The translations under genes were made by a program, and so were the position numbers. Below the pieces are notes generated by a model. That model was not told the origin of the DNA. It worked only from the letters and a program-made list of their open reading frames with translations, and did not search any database. This document shows, piece after piece, positions 36,139 to 44,903 of a stretch of DNA of 64,000 nt (position 1 is the stretch's first letter; every line of letters begins with the position of its first letter). The stretch is from positions 6,262,001 to 6,326,000 of the forward strand of contig NZ_CP109496.1 of assembly GCF_036231355.1 (NCBI RefSeq). Reading direction: 5' to 3'. Origin of the DNA: Streptomyces sp. NBC_01431. GTDB lineage: Bacteria; Actinomycetota; Actinomycetes; Streptomycetales; Streptomycetaceae.

Positions 36139-37740
36139 TCAGCGGCGGCCCCGTGGCGTTCCCGGCGGGGGTGGCGGGCCCTCGTACGGGGGCCTGCGCG
36201 GCCGGGGCCCGGTCGGCGGGCGGTCGCGGGGGCCGGGCAGCGTGGGGGAGCCGTGCAGCCCCGGCGGCAGCTTCAGATACGGGTTGGTGGCGGGGTTCGG
36301 CGGGCGGTAGGGCGGCGCCGGGTTGTACGGGCCCGGCGCCCCCGCCGTCTCCTCGCCCGGCCCCGGTACGCCGGCCGCCTCGCTCGCGAGGTGCGCGGCC
36401 CGCCGTCCGGCCGCCCCCGCCACCCGGGCGAGCAGCGCCCCGGCCGCCCCGGCCGCGGCCCCCCACGCGGCCCCGAGGGCCAGTGCGAGCCCCGCGTTCC
36501 CGTGCAGCTCGATGCCGGCCCCGAACGCGTCGAACCCCAGCACCGACAGCGAGGCGTTCGCGGACACGCCGGTCAGCCACACCATCAGCGGCAGGGCGAG
36601 CGCGGTGGCCCCGGCGAGCGCCAGCGCGCACCTCCCCGTGAACGCGCCGGGGGAGCGCCCGTACACCGGTGTACGCGCCGCGGCGAGCACTCCCGCGTAC
36701 AGCATCAGTACGGACGTCGCGACGGCCAACACCCATATCCTGCCGTCGAGTTGAGCCAGCCGCCCCAGTGTCACCGCCTGGTCGTCCCCGACGCCGAGCA
36801 GTTTGTCGAGCGGGTCGGGGAGCAGCGTGGTGAGGGTGCCGGTGGCCCGGCCGTTCCACGGTACGAACAGCCCCAGCGGGATCGCGAGCCACACCCCGTT
36901 CGGGGCGCCGAGCAGCGCGGCGCCCGCTATCCGCCGTGGGTGGGCGTCGCCTACCGCCGCATACGCGGCCGCCGCGAACCCTGCCGCGACCGCCACGAGG
37001 ACCACCGCAACCAGCGCCGACACCGCGGGCCGCGCCACCCGGTGCAGCGCCTCCCAGCCGCGTGGCAGCGGGGAGCGGCGCGAGGCGAGCAGGGCGATCA
37101 CCAGCACCCCGGCCACCCAGCACGCCGCGCCCACCAGCGAACGGGCGGCATCGACGCTGAAGCCGACCCGCGCCCTGGCGTCCGCCAGGGCGGCGAGCCG
37201 GCCCGGCAGCAGGCCGCCGAGGTCCCCGAGGCCGGGGATTCCCGAGGTGCCCGGAACCTTCACCTCGCCCAGGCCGAGTTGGCCGCCGTCGATCGTGATG
37301 AGGTCGTGACCGGCCCAGGCGAGTCCGCCGATGACGGCGACGAACAGGACGGCCACCGCCGCCGCGCGCGCCGCCAGCTCCGCACCCGGGATCCAGCCGC
37401 CGGCGGCCCGCAGGGAGTGGAGGAAGAACCAGGCGAGCAGGACCGCGCCCGCGAGAGCGACCCCCAGTGGCGTGAAATCGACGGCGGTGTCGGCCTGGGC
37501 GCCGCTCAGACCGAACGCCGAGACGTCGCCGGTCGGCGTCACTGAGCCGCCCGCCCCCAGCACCACCACGGCGGCCGTCATCGGCCCCAGCGCCCCCGCC
37601 GCGTCCGCCCCGAGCAGATGCAGGCCGAGCGCCGCCGTCCCCGCCATCGCGACCAGAGCCCAGCTCACCGCGGCGATCGAGGCCAGGACGACATCGCCCC
37701 ACCGGATCGCGGCCCAGCCGCTGTTGCCGCTCACGCTCAT
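36139..37740 (-). CDS. Streptophobe family membrane protein
   Basis: A 533-aa polytopic protein with about 10-12 hydrophobic segments, starting VASIAAVSWALVAMAGTAAL-like helices near residue 18. It ends in a 60-residue Pro/Arg-rich tail (PPYRPPNPATNPYLKLPPGL and repeats of RPP). The name refers to a Streptomyces-limited hydrophobic protein family of unknown function. ATG at 37740. The long reading frames on the other strand here are shadows caused by GC bias. Confidence 0.8.
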   Translation of the reverse strand: MSVSGNSGWAAIRWGDVVLASIAAVSWALVAMAGTAALGLHLLGADAAGALGPMTAAVVVLGAGGSVTPTGDVSAFGLSGAQADTAVDFTPLGVALAGAVLLAWFFLHSLRAAGGWIPGAELAARAAAVAVLFVAVIGGLAWAGHDLITIDGGQLGLGEVKVPGTSGIPGLGDLGGLLPGRLAALADARARVGFSVDAARSLVGAACWVAGVLVIALLASRRSPLPRGWEALHRVARPAVSALVAVVLVAVAAGFAAAAYAAVGDAHPRRIAGAALLGAPNGVWLAIPLGLFVPWNGRATGTLTTLLPDPLDKLLGVGDDQAVTLGRLAQLDGRIWVLAVATSVLMLYAGVLAAARTPVYGRSPGAFTGRCALALAGATALALPLMVWLTGVSANASLSVLGFDAFGAGIELHGNAGLALALGAAWGAAAGAAGALLARVAGAAGRRAAHLASEAAGVPGPGEETAGAPGPYNPAPPYRPPNPATNPYLKLPPGLHGSPTLPGPRDRPPTGPRPRRPPYEGPPPPPGTPRGRR

Positions 37741-38088
37741 CAGGACCCCCCGACAAGAACCGACTTGCCCCTATTTACGAGAAGAGAGCATGTTGATCCG
37801 TTTCCCAAGCTATTTATGGGTGGACATCATGATCCGTACGCACTCGTGGGCGCTTACTACTCTCGGGGGGTGTTTGGCCCACGTCAACGGGCGGGCGTCG
37901 GAAGCCTGTTGCGCGCCCGGGACAGGACTGTGCACGGTCTGTGCACGTAATTCACAAGGCCCGGGTTTCGGATACGAGCTCGGGCCTGAAATAGTTCCCC
38001 ACGATGTTCACCATCCCTAGACTTCCTGTGTCGGGAGTCACAGGCCTCCGGTGCGGAGGTCTTTCGGGGGACGACAAGTGGGGCTGGA
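37741..38088. promoter_or_regulatory. Divergent promoter region with paired GTGCAC sites
   Basis: A non-coding region between the streptophobe gene and the FHA-ABC gene. GTGCAC palindromes at 37930-37935 and 37941-37946 are 11 bp apart, on one face of the helix. Close to the plus-strand start, CCTCCG-GTG-CGGAGG (38045-38059) can form a leader hairpin. The AT-rich part near 37790-37850 probably holds the minus-strand promoter. Confidence 0.4.
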
Positions 38089-40632
38089 GTGCCGGAACTC
38101 GTACTGGAATTGAATGGCAGCACCTGGACGCTCGACGCGTCCAGGTCGTACACCCTGGGACGTGATCCGCAGGGCGACCTCGTCGTGGACGACGCCAGAG
38201 TCTCGTGGCGGCATGCCACGATCAGCTGGAGCGGCCGCAGTTGGGTCATCGAGGACCACGGATCCACCAACGGCACCTATGTGCAGGGCCAGCGAATCCA
38301 CCAGATGGAAATCGGCCCCGGCTCCGCGGTCCACCTCGGCAACGCGACCGACGGTCCGCGGCTGAACCTGTCCGGTGCCGCGGCGGCCGCCTACGCGCCG
38401 CCCGCCTCGGCCCAGCAGGCTCAGGCGGCGCCTGTGCAGCAGCCTCAGCAGGGCGGGTGGGCTCAGCAACAGCAGCAGCCCCAGCCGCCGCAGCAGGCCC
38501 AGCAGGCGCAGGTCCCGCAGCAGTCGTGGCAGCAGCCGCAGCCGCCGCAGGCCCAACAGCAGCCCCCACAGCCGCAGTTCCCGCAGCAGGGTGGCGCGGC
38601 GGGCGCTCCGCCCGCCTACGGGGACCGCAGTCCGACCACCTTCCACCACCTGTCGCTCGGCCGGGTCATGCGCATCGGCCGTGCGCTCGAGAACGAGCTG
38701 GTCGTCTCCGACCTCCAGGTCTCGCGCCACCACGCGGAGTTCCACGCGACTCCCGACGGCCGCATGGAGATCCGCGACCTCGGTTCGCACAACGGCACCT
38801 ACGTCAACGGCCAGCCCGTCGCCAAGTCGGGCAGCCAGCTGCTCGCGCCCAACGACATCGTCGGCGTTGGTCACTCGACCTTCCGCATCGTCGGTGACCG
38901 GCTCGAAGAGTTCGTCGACACCGGTGACGTCTCCTTCTCCGCCCGCCACCTCACGGTGACGGTCGACGGCGGCAAGGACATCCTCAAGGACGTCTCCTTC
39001 GGCGTCCCCGAGAAGTCCCTCATCGCGGTCATCGGCCCCTCGGGCTCCGGAAAGTCCACTCTCCTCAAGGCGCTCACCGGCTACCGGCCCGCCAACAAGG
39101 GCGACGTCCTCTACGACAACCGGAACCTGTACAAGCAGTTCGCCGAGCTGCGCCAGCGCATCGGTCTGGTCCCGCAGGACGACATCCTGCACAAGGAGCT
39201 GACCGTCAAGAAGGCGCTGAAGTACGCGGCCAAGCTGCGCTTCCCCGCCGACACCACCGAGAACGAGCGCCAGCAGCGCATCGACGAGGTGCTGCGCGAG
39301 CTCAAGCTGGACATCCACAAGGAGAAGAAGGTCACCTCCCTCTCCGGTGGCCAGCGCAAGCGCGTCTCGGTGGCTCTGGAGCTCCTGACCAAGCCGTCGC
39401 TGATCTTCCTGGACGAGCCCACCTCGGGCCTCGACCCGGGCATGGACCGCGACGTCATGCAGCTGCTCCGCGGCCTCGCGGACGACGGCCGCACGGTCCT
39501 GGTGGTCACCCACTCGGTGGCCGAGCTCGCCATCTGCGACAAGCTCCTGGTGATGGCGCCGGGCGGATCGGTCGCCTACTTCGGTCCCCCCGAGGAGGCG
39601 CTGAACTTCTTCGGCTACAGCACCTGGGCCGATGTCTTCTCCGCCTTCGAGAGCTACCGCGACTACGACTGGGCGGGCCGCTGGAAGGGCTCGCAGCACT
39701 ACCAGATGTACGCCGCGGACATCGACGCCGTGGCCCCGCAGTCGGTGCAGATGCCGCCGGCCCAGGCGATGAAGCCGCCGAAGCCGCAGGGCTGGGTCTC
39801 CCAGCTGTGGACGCTGATGCGCCGCTACGTGTCGGTCATCGCCTCGGACAAGGGCTTCCTCGCCCTGTCGGTGGCGCTGCCCGCGGTCATCGGCTCGGTG
39901 AGCGTCGTCATCCCGGCGAAGTTCGGCCTCGCGCCGCCCACGCCGCCGTCCCGGTTCAACGGCGACGCCGGCACGATCATGCTGATCCTCGCGGTCGGCA
40001 TGTGCTTCTCGGGCGCCGCCAACTCCGTACGAGAACTGATCAAGGAACGGGTCATCTACGAACGGGAACGGGCCACCGGCCTGTCCCGCTCGGCGTACCT
40101 GATGTCCAAGATCCTGGTTCTCGGCGTCATCACGGCCTTCCAGGGCGTGATCCTCTGCGTCATCGGCTTCTCGACCCGCAAGCTGCCCGCCGAGGGTCTG
40201 GTGATGCCGCCCGCGGTCGAGATGTGCCTCGTCGTGATCGCGCTCGGCTTCACCTCGATGATGTTCGGCCTGATCATCTCGGCGCTGGTGAAGACCTCCG
40301 AGAAGACGATGCCGCTCCTGGTCATGTTCGCCATCGTCCAGGTCGTCTTCACCGGCATCCTCTTCAAGGTGTACGACTCGGTCGGCCTTGAGCAGTTCGC
40401 CTGGCTGATGCCGTCGCGCTGGGCCATCGCGGGCGTCGGCACGACGCTCGACCTGTCCCACCTGATGGGGCCGATGGACCAGAACGACCCGACCAACCTC
40501 GACCCGCTGTGGAAGCACGACGTCGCGCAGTGGTTCACCGACATCTCGGTGCTGCTCGTCATCGGCGTCGCCCTCGGCTTCGTGGTCGTGCGCCTGCTGC
40601 GCCGCCACGAGCCCGAGGTCATGCGCAAGTAG
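38089..40632 (+). CDS. Double-FHA ABC transporter (ATPase fused to ABC2 permease)
   Basis: An 847-aa ABCG-like half-transporter. FHA domain 1 is at about 1-95 (YTLGRDPQGDLVV, HGSTNGTYVQG). A Gln/Pro/Ala linker spans about 100-180, and FHA 2 is at about 183-275 (MRIGRALENELVV, LGSHNGTYVNG). The ATPase has Walker A GPSGSGKST, signature LSGGQRKRVSVALEL and Walker B LIFLDEPTSGLD. Six membrane helices follow from about 590. Both FHA domains keep the Arg and SxxH/NGT residues for phosphothreonine binding, so Ser/Thr kinase control is likely. Substrate unknown. Confidence 0.9.
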   Translation: MPELVLELNGSTWTLDASRSYTLGRDPQGDLVVDDARVSWRHATISWSGRSWVIEDHGSTNGTYVQGQRIHQMEIGPGSAVHLGNATDGPRLNLSGAAAAAYAPPASAQQAQAAPVQQPQQGGWAQQQQQPQPPQQAQQAQVPQQSWQQPQPPQAQQQPPQPQFPQQGGAAGAPPAYGDRSPTTFHHLSLGRVMRIGRALENELVVSDLQVSRHHAEFHATPDGRMEIRDLGSHNGTYVNGQPVAKSGSQLLAPNDIVGVGHSTFRIVGDRLEEFVDTGDVSFSARHLTVTVDGGKDILKDVSFGVPEKSLIAVIGPSGSGKSTLLKALTGYRPANKGDVLYDNRNLYKQFAELRQRIGLVPQDDILHKELTVKKALKYAAKLRFPADTTENERQQRIDEVLRELKLDIHKEKKVTSLSGGQRKRVSVALELLTKPSLIFLDEPTSGLDPGMDRDVMQLLRGLADDGRTVLVVTHSVAELAICDKLLVMAPGGSVAYFGPPEEALNFFGYSTWADVFSAFESYRDYDWAGRWKGSQHYQMYAADIDAVAPQSVQMPPAQAMKPPKPQGWVSQLWTLMRRYVSVIASDKGFLALSVALPAVIGSVSVVIPAKFGLAPPTPPSRFNGDAGTIMLILAVGMCFSGAANSVRELIKERVIYERERATGLSRSAYLMSKILVLGVITAFQGVILCVIGFSTRKLPAEGLVMPPAVEMCLVVIALGFTSMMFGLIISALVKTSEKTMPLLVMFAIVQVVFTGILFKVYDSVGLEQFAWLMPSRWAIAGVGTTLDLSHLMGPMDQNDPTNLDPLWKHDVAQWFTDISVLLVIGVALGFVVVRLLRRHEPEVMRK

Positions 40633-40651
40633 CCCGCGCCTGACGACGCGA

Positions 40652-40685
40652 GAAGGGCGGCACCCCGCACGGGGTGCCGCCCTTC
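40652..40685. terminator. Terminator after the FHA-ABC gene
   Basis: A perfect 15-bp stem (40652-40666 with 40671-40685) and loop GCAC lie between two convergent genes and can serve both. Confidence 0.75.
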
Positions 40686-40712
40686 GGCGTCGTGTACGCC
40701 GCCCTGCGTCGC

Positions 40713-41384
40713 TCAGTAGGCGCTGTTGACGTTGTCCATCGAGCCGTACTTGTCGGCCGCGTAGTTGGCGGCGGCGGTGATGTTGGCGACCGGGTCGTAG
40801 ATGTTCCACGAGGTGCCGGGCACGTGGTACGCGTTGAAGGTCGGCTGGATGACCTGGAGCAGGCCCTTCGACGGGACGCCGTTGATGGCGTTGATGTCCC
40901 AGCCGTTGATGGCGTTGGGGTTGCCGGTCGACTCGCGCATGATGTTGCGGTGCAGACCGTCGTAGGTGCCCGGGATGCCCTTGCTCTTCATGATGTCGAG
41001 GGACTGGCGGATCCAGCCGTCGAGGTTGTTGGCGTACACCGGCTTGCGGGCGGCGGAGCGGCTGGCGGCGGCGGCCTGCTCGCGCTGCTTCGCCGCGGCC
41101 TCGGCCTTCGCCTTGGCGTCCGCCGCGGCCTTGGCCGTCGCGGCGTCCTTGGCCTGCTTGGCCGCGGTCACCTGCTGCTTGGAGATGGACTCCGAGACCG
41201 TCTTGGTGCTCACGACGGTGGCCGAGAAGCCGGCCGGCTCGGCGGCCATGGCCTCGCCCGACGTACCCGTTGCGGGAAGAACCGTGAGAGCGAGAGCGGC
41301 GGCGCCGAGGGCGGCGACACCGGCAATCGAGATCTTGTGCGTCTGGGTGAGACGACTATGACCAAGGTTGCTGAACTCGGGCAT
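40713..41384 (-). CDS. Secreted SLT-type transglycosylase
   Basis: A 223-aa protein. A signal-like N-terminus (ISIAGVAALGAAALALTVLP, cleavage near EAMAAE) is followed by an Ala/Lys-rich coiled segment at about 60-115. The C-terminal goose-lysozyme-type SLT domain is small (NNLDGWIRQSLDIMK, the catalytic Glu probably in NIMRESTGNPNAIN, then KGLLQVIQPTFNAYHVPG). It should cleave peptidoglycan glycan strands at the cell surface. The ATG 13 codons into the longest frame is used. Confidence 0.87.
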   Translation of the reverse strand: MPEFSNLGHSRLTQTHKISIAGVAALGAAALALTVLPATGTSGEAMAAEPAGFSATVVSTKTVSESISKQQVTAAKQAKDAATAKAAADAKAKAEAAAKQREQAAAASRSAARKPVYANNLDGWIRQSLDIMKSKGIPGTYDGLHRNIMRESTGNPNAINGWDINAINGVPSKGLLQVIQPTFNAYHVPGTSWNIYDPVANITAAANYAADKYGSMDNVNSAY

Positions 41385-41653
41385 GGCGGTTGGACCTCTT
41401 CCGAATGACGTGGGACGGCGCACCGAAGCGCCGCGGCGGTTGGCCGCAGCGCTGTGCGACGGGAGTCATTGTTAGCGGTCGCAAAATCGCGTGGCAAAGG
41501 TGCTACATACGAAGCCGGGTAGTGGATCAGGGGCCCGCGAAAGGCGCCTCGTACCCACTCTCGCCCCGCTCACACCGCCCTTATTTGTCCACTAGTGAGC
41601 TTCGTAAGTGATGTGCGTCCTATGCGCGGGCTCACATCGGGCACGCAGCAGTC
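41385..41653. promoter_or_regulatory. Upstream region of the SLT transglycosylase gene
   Basis: A non-coding, relatively AT-rich stretch (around 41465-41620) that contains the promoter and leader of the minus-strand transglycosylase. I looked for a c-di-AMP (ydaO) riboswitch, which controls some Streptomyces wall hydrolases, and found no clear match. Confidence 0.3.
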
Positions 41654-42733
41654 TCACCGATCGTTGCTGTAGCAATGCATAGCGTGAGGGTTCTCGTCCG
41701 GAAGTATGAGGTGGACGTCGCCGAACTCATGCCATAGGTAGCGCTGCCTCAACGCCTGGTCGTAGGCGACGGCCAGCGCATCGCGCCCCGCGATCGCCTC
41801 CAGCATCAGAAGGTGCGAGGCCTCCGGCTCGTGCAGCCCGGTCAGCAGGCCGTCCACGACCCGCACCCCGCGCTCCGGTGTCACCACGAGATCTGTCCAC
41901 CCCGACGCCTTCCGTACCACCCCGTCGGGCCCGGTCGCCGATTCGAGGGCCCGCACCGCCGTCGTACCCACGGCCACGATCGCGCCTCCGCCCGCCTTCG
42001 CCGCGTTCACCAGACGCGCCGTGGCCCGCGGCACCTCGAAGCGCTCCGGGTACGGCGGCTCGTGTGCCTCCGCCGACGCCACCCCCGTGTGCAGGGTGAC
42101 CGGCGCGAACTGCACGCCCCGCCGCACCAGCTCCGCGACCAGCTCGACGGTGAAGGGCCGCGCCGCGCTCGGCATCTCCGCCGAGCCCAGGCCGCCGGGC
42201 GCGGGCAGCGCGAACACCGTCTGGTACGCGGCCAGCGGCTGGTCCCGCTCGGTGTAGCCGTACCGGATGGGCCGCCCGTGCCGGTGCAGCAGCCCCGGTA
42301 CATCAGCCGCCGACGCCCGCGCCCACCACAGGCGGTCCGGGCTCAGCGCCTCGTCCAGGACCAGCCGCTCCCCGCCGGGCAGCGCCACGACCGTCCCCGC
42401 GAGGTCCCCGGTCCGCCGCCGCGTACTCCCCGAGGCGAGGGGAGTACGCAGCTCCACCGCCCAGCGCCCGTCGGACCCCAGCGTGGAGAAGTGCACCACC
42501 ACCGGCCGCCCCGTCGCCGTGCCGTCCACCGCGGCGGGCAGCGTCTGCGAGGTGTTGACGACGAGCACGTCACCGGCCCGCAGCCGGTCCGCGAGATCGC
42601 GGAAGGCGTGATGGGACACCGCCCTTCCGCGCGACACCATCAGCCGCACGTCGTCCCGCCCCGCGCCGCGCACCTCCGCCGGCACCGAAGCGAGCAGCCC
42701 GTCCGGCACCCGCACCACCATGCGCACCGTCAT
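41654..42733 (-). CDS. QueA-like S-adenosylmethionine:tRNA ribosyltransferase-isomerase
   Basis: A 359-aa protein with the QueA fold signatures: GDVLVVNTSQTLPAAVDG, YQTVFALPAPGGLGSAEMPS, then FAPVTLHTGVASAEAHEPPY and VAVGTTAVRALES. QueA transfers the ribosyl part of SAM to make epoxyqueuosine in tRNA. It is coupled by ATGA to an SDR gene rather than to tgt or queG, so true queuosine work is not shown. The start at 42733 is fixed by the overlap. Confidence 0.82.
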   Translation of the reverse strand: MTVRMVVRVPDGLLASVPAEVRGAGRDDVRLMVSRGRAVSHHAFRDLADRLRAGDVLVVNTSQTLPAAVDGTATGRPVVVHFSTLGSDGRWAVELRTPLASGSTRRRTGDLAGTVVALPGGERLVLDEALSPDRLWWARASAADVPGLLHRHGRPIRYGYTERDQPLAAYQTVFALPAPGGLGSAEMPSAARPFTVELVAELVRRGVQFAPVTLHTGVASAEAHEPPYPERFEVPRATARLVNAAKAGGGAIVAVGTTAVRALESATGPDGVVRKASGWTDLVVTPERGVRVVDGLLTGLHEPEASHLLMLEAIAGRDALAVAYDQALRQRYLWHEFGDVHLILPDENPHAMHCYSNDR

Positions 42734-43491
42734 CGCGCTTCCTCGACGAGAGAGCGACCGGCAGGAGAGGCATCGGCAAAAGAGGCGTCGACAAGAGGGG
42801 CGTCCGCAAGAGAGGGGGCGGAGTAGCGCCCGCTCGCGGGCCGCTCGTCGAGCAGCCGCAGGAACCCCGGGACCACCGTCGCGGGCTCCGGCCTGCCGGA
42901 GTCGTCGTCCCATGGTGCCGCCGCCGCGTACAGATCAGTCCGCATGTCCCCCGGGTCCACCGCCCACACCCGCAGTGCCGGCTCCTCCACGGCGAGCACC
43001 GCCGCCAGCTGGTCGAGCGCCGCCTTCGAGGCCCCGTACCCGCCCCACGTCTCGTACGCCTCGGCCGCCGCGTCCGAGCTGACCGCGGCCACCGCGCCCG
43101 CCGCGGACGCCCGCAACAGCCCCAGCGCCTCCTGCACCAGACCGAGCGCCGCCACGACATTCGTCTCCAGCGCCGCCCGCAGGCCCGCCAGGTCCAGTGC
43201 GTCCAGCCTTACGAGCGGCTCGGCGCCCAGCGCGGACGCGTTGTTCACCAGCAGATCGAGACCGCCCAGCTCCCGCGCCGCCGCCACCAGCTCCGCGCGA
43301 TGCCCGGGATCGGTGACGTCGCCGGGCAGCGCCACGACCCGCGTCCCGTACTCCTTCAGTCCGCGGACCGCCTCCTCCAGTACGGGCGCGGTCCTGGCGT
43401 CGAGCACCAGGTCCCAGCCCCGCTCGGCCAGCGCCCCGGCGAGCGCGCGCCCCAGGCCCTTCGAAGCCCCCGTGATGATCGCAACCGGCAT
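42730..43491 (-). CDS. SDR family oxidoreductase upstream of the QueA-like gene
   Basis: A 253-aa SDR. It has AIITGASKGLGRALAGALAE at the start, LLVNNASALGAEPL near residue 78, and the catalytic set in AAVSSDAAAEAYETWGGYGA then SKAAL. The last 25 residues are a low-complexity Asp/Ala stretch (PLVDASFADASPAG) encoded by four degenerate 15-bp tandem repeats (42752-42811), so this end is probably variable. Co-translated with the QueA-like protein. Confidence 0.83.
   Translation of the reverse strand: MPVAIITGASKGLGRALAGALAERGWDLVLDARTAPVLEEAVRGLKEYGTRVVALPGDVTDPGHRAELVAAARELGGLDLLVNNASALGAEPLVRLDALDLAGLRAALETNVVAALGLVQEALGLLRASAAGAVAAVSSDAAAEAYETWGGYGASKAALDQLAAVLAVEEPALRVWAVDPGDMRTDLYAAAAPWDDDSGRPEPATVVPGFLRLLDERPASGRYSAPSLADAPLVDASFADASPAGRSLVEEAR
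42752..42811 (-). repeat. Degenerate 15-bp tandem repeat at the SDR 3' end
   Basis: Four units of about GAGGCGTCGACAAGA (42752, 42767, 42782, 42797) encode the Asp/Ala-rich tail of the SDR. A likely site of slippage, always in multiples of 5 codons. Confidence 0.55.
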
Positions 43492-43703
43492 GATGCCCAG
43501 CCCCTCTGTCCCGCGACGAGCTTTCGTCGGTGTCCGTCGGCGCGGGTGCGCCGACGTGCCTTCAGCGTGGCGCCGGGCCGGTCGCGGCCGCCTCGGACGC
43601 GGGCCCCACCCCGACAAGGCACTTCGACCTAGGCCCGGGGACGCAGGCCGACACCGTCCACAGGCCGGGGCGGTCCGTCGTACCCCGCCGGTACGGTGAC
43701 CAC

Positions 43704-44903
43704 ATGAGCCGTCCCCGACCCCTCCACCCGCTCCCAGCGGGGCAGAGCCCGTCGCCCAACGCGGGCCTCGCCGCCGTGAGCACCGCCCTGCTCGCGATGA
43801 GCCGGCACCTTGAGGTCGGGGACGTCCTGAAGACGATCACCGCGTCCGCGCGCGAACTGCTCGACGCCGAGTACGCGGCGCTCGGCGTGCCCGACGACCA
43901 CGGCGGCTTCGCCCAGTTCGTGGTCGACGGCATCAGCGACGAGCAGTGGCGCGCGATCGGACCGCTGCCGCGCCAGCACGGCATCCTCGCCGCGATGCTC
44001 CACGAGGACCGGGCGGAACGCCTGGCCGACGTCCGCAAGGACCCCCGCTTCGAGGGCTGGCCCTCGGCCCACCCGGACATGTCGGACTTCCTCGGCATGC
44101 CGATCCGCGACGGCGACGAGACGATCGGCGCGCTCTTCCTCGCCAACAAGCGCTGCCCCAAGGTCTCCCCTTCCCGCAGGGGCGACCGCTGCGGCTTCAC
44201 CGAGCACGACGAGGAACTGCTGCGCCTGCTCGCCCAGCACGCCGCGATCGCCCTCACCAACGCCCGCCTGTACGAGCGCAGCCGTGAGCTCACCATCGCC
44301 GAGGAGCGCTCCCGGCTCGCCCACGAGCTGCACGACGCGGTCAGCCAGAAACTCTTCTCGCTGCGCCTGACCGCCCAGGCCGCGGCCGCCCTTGTCGACC
44401 GGGACCCGGCCCGTGCCAAGGGCGAGCTCCAGCAGGTCGCCGCCCTCGCCGCCGAGGCCGCCGACGAACTGCGCGCCGCCGTCGTGGAGTTGAGGCCTGC
44501 GGCCCTGGAGGAGGACGGCCTGGTGAACACGCTGCGCACCCAGATCCACGTCCTTGACCGGGCCCACGCGGCCCGCGTCACCTTCGACAACCGCGGGGTC
44601 AGGGCGCTGCCCCCGGCCCAGGAGGAGGCCCTGCTGCGGGTCGCCCAGGAGGCCCTGCACAACGCGCTGCGCCACTCCGGCGCCGACCGGGTCGACGTCG
44701 TCCTGGCGAGGCACGGGGCGGGCGCGGTCCTGCGCGTCACCGACAACGGCAGTGGCTTCGAGCCGAGGGCGGTGCGCCGGGCCGGCCGTCATCTGGGCCT
44801 GGTCTCGATGCGGCACCGGGCGTCCGGCGTCGGCGGCAGGCTGACCGTGCAATCGGCACCCGGCGAGGGCGCCACGATCGAAATGGAGGTCCCCGGTGGC
44901 TGA
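43704..44903 (+). CDS. GAF-domain sensor histidine kinase (NarL-class)
   Basis: A 399-aa cytoplasmic kinase without membrane helices. A GAF domain spans about residues 30-180 (LLDAEYAALGVPDD, MSDFLGMPIRDGDETIGALF). HisKA_3 follows with the phospho-His in LAHELHDAVSQKLFS, and the ATPase has LLRVAQEALHNALRHSGADR and VTDNGSGFEP. The response regulator gene overlaps its end by 8 nt. The GAF domain may bind haem or a small ligand, as in DevS-type sensors. Confidence 0.9.
   Translation: MSRPRPLHPLPAGQSPSPNAGLAAVSTALLAMSRHLEVGDVLKTITASARELLDAEYAALGVPDDHGGFAQFVVDGISDEQWRAIGPLPRQHGILAAMLHEDRAERLADVRKDPRFEGWPSAHPDMSDFLGMPIRDGDETIGALFLANKRCPKVSPSRRGDRCGFTEHDEELLRLLAQHAAIALTNARLYERSRELTIAEERSRLAHELHDAVSQKLFSLRLTAQAAAALVDRDPARAKGELQQVAALAAEAADELRAAVVELRPAALEEDGLVNTLRTQIHVLDRAHAARVTFDNRGVRALPPAQEEALLRVAQEALHNALRHSGADRVDVVLARHGAGAVLRVTDNGSGFEPRAVRRAGRHLGLVSMRHRASGVGGRLTVQSAPGEGATIEMEVPGG

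Noticed and set aside
35776..37545. 589-residue plus frame opposite serB and the streptophobe gene
   Set aside because: Arg/Gly-rich shadow; the minus strand has SerB motifs and membrane helices.
38038..40809. 923-residue minus-strand frame opposite the FHA-ABC gene
   Set aside because: The plus strand encodes clear FHA, ATPase and permease motifs; the minus frame is His/Arg/Asp-rich without motifs.
41385..41653. c-di-AMP riboswitch upstream of the transglycosylase gene
   Set aside because: Expected because such elements control some Streptomyces wall hydrolases, but the conserved core could not be identified by eye.
42734..42913. N-terminal extension of the QueA-like protein with many Cys/Arg residues
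   Set aside because: It lies in the 3' end of the overlapping SDR gene, and its repeats come from the 15-bp tandem repeat; the ATGA overlap fixes the start at 42733.
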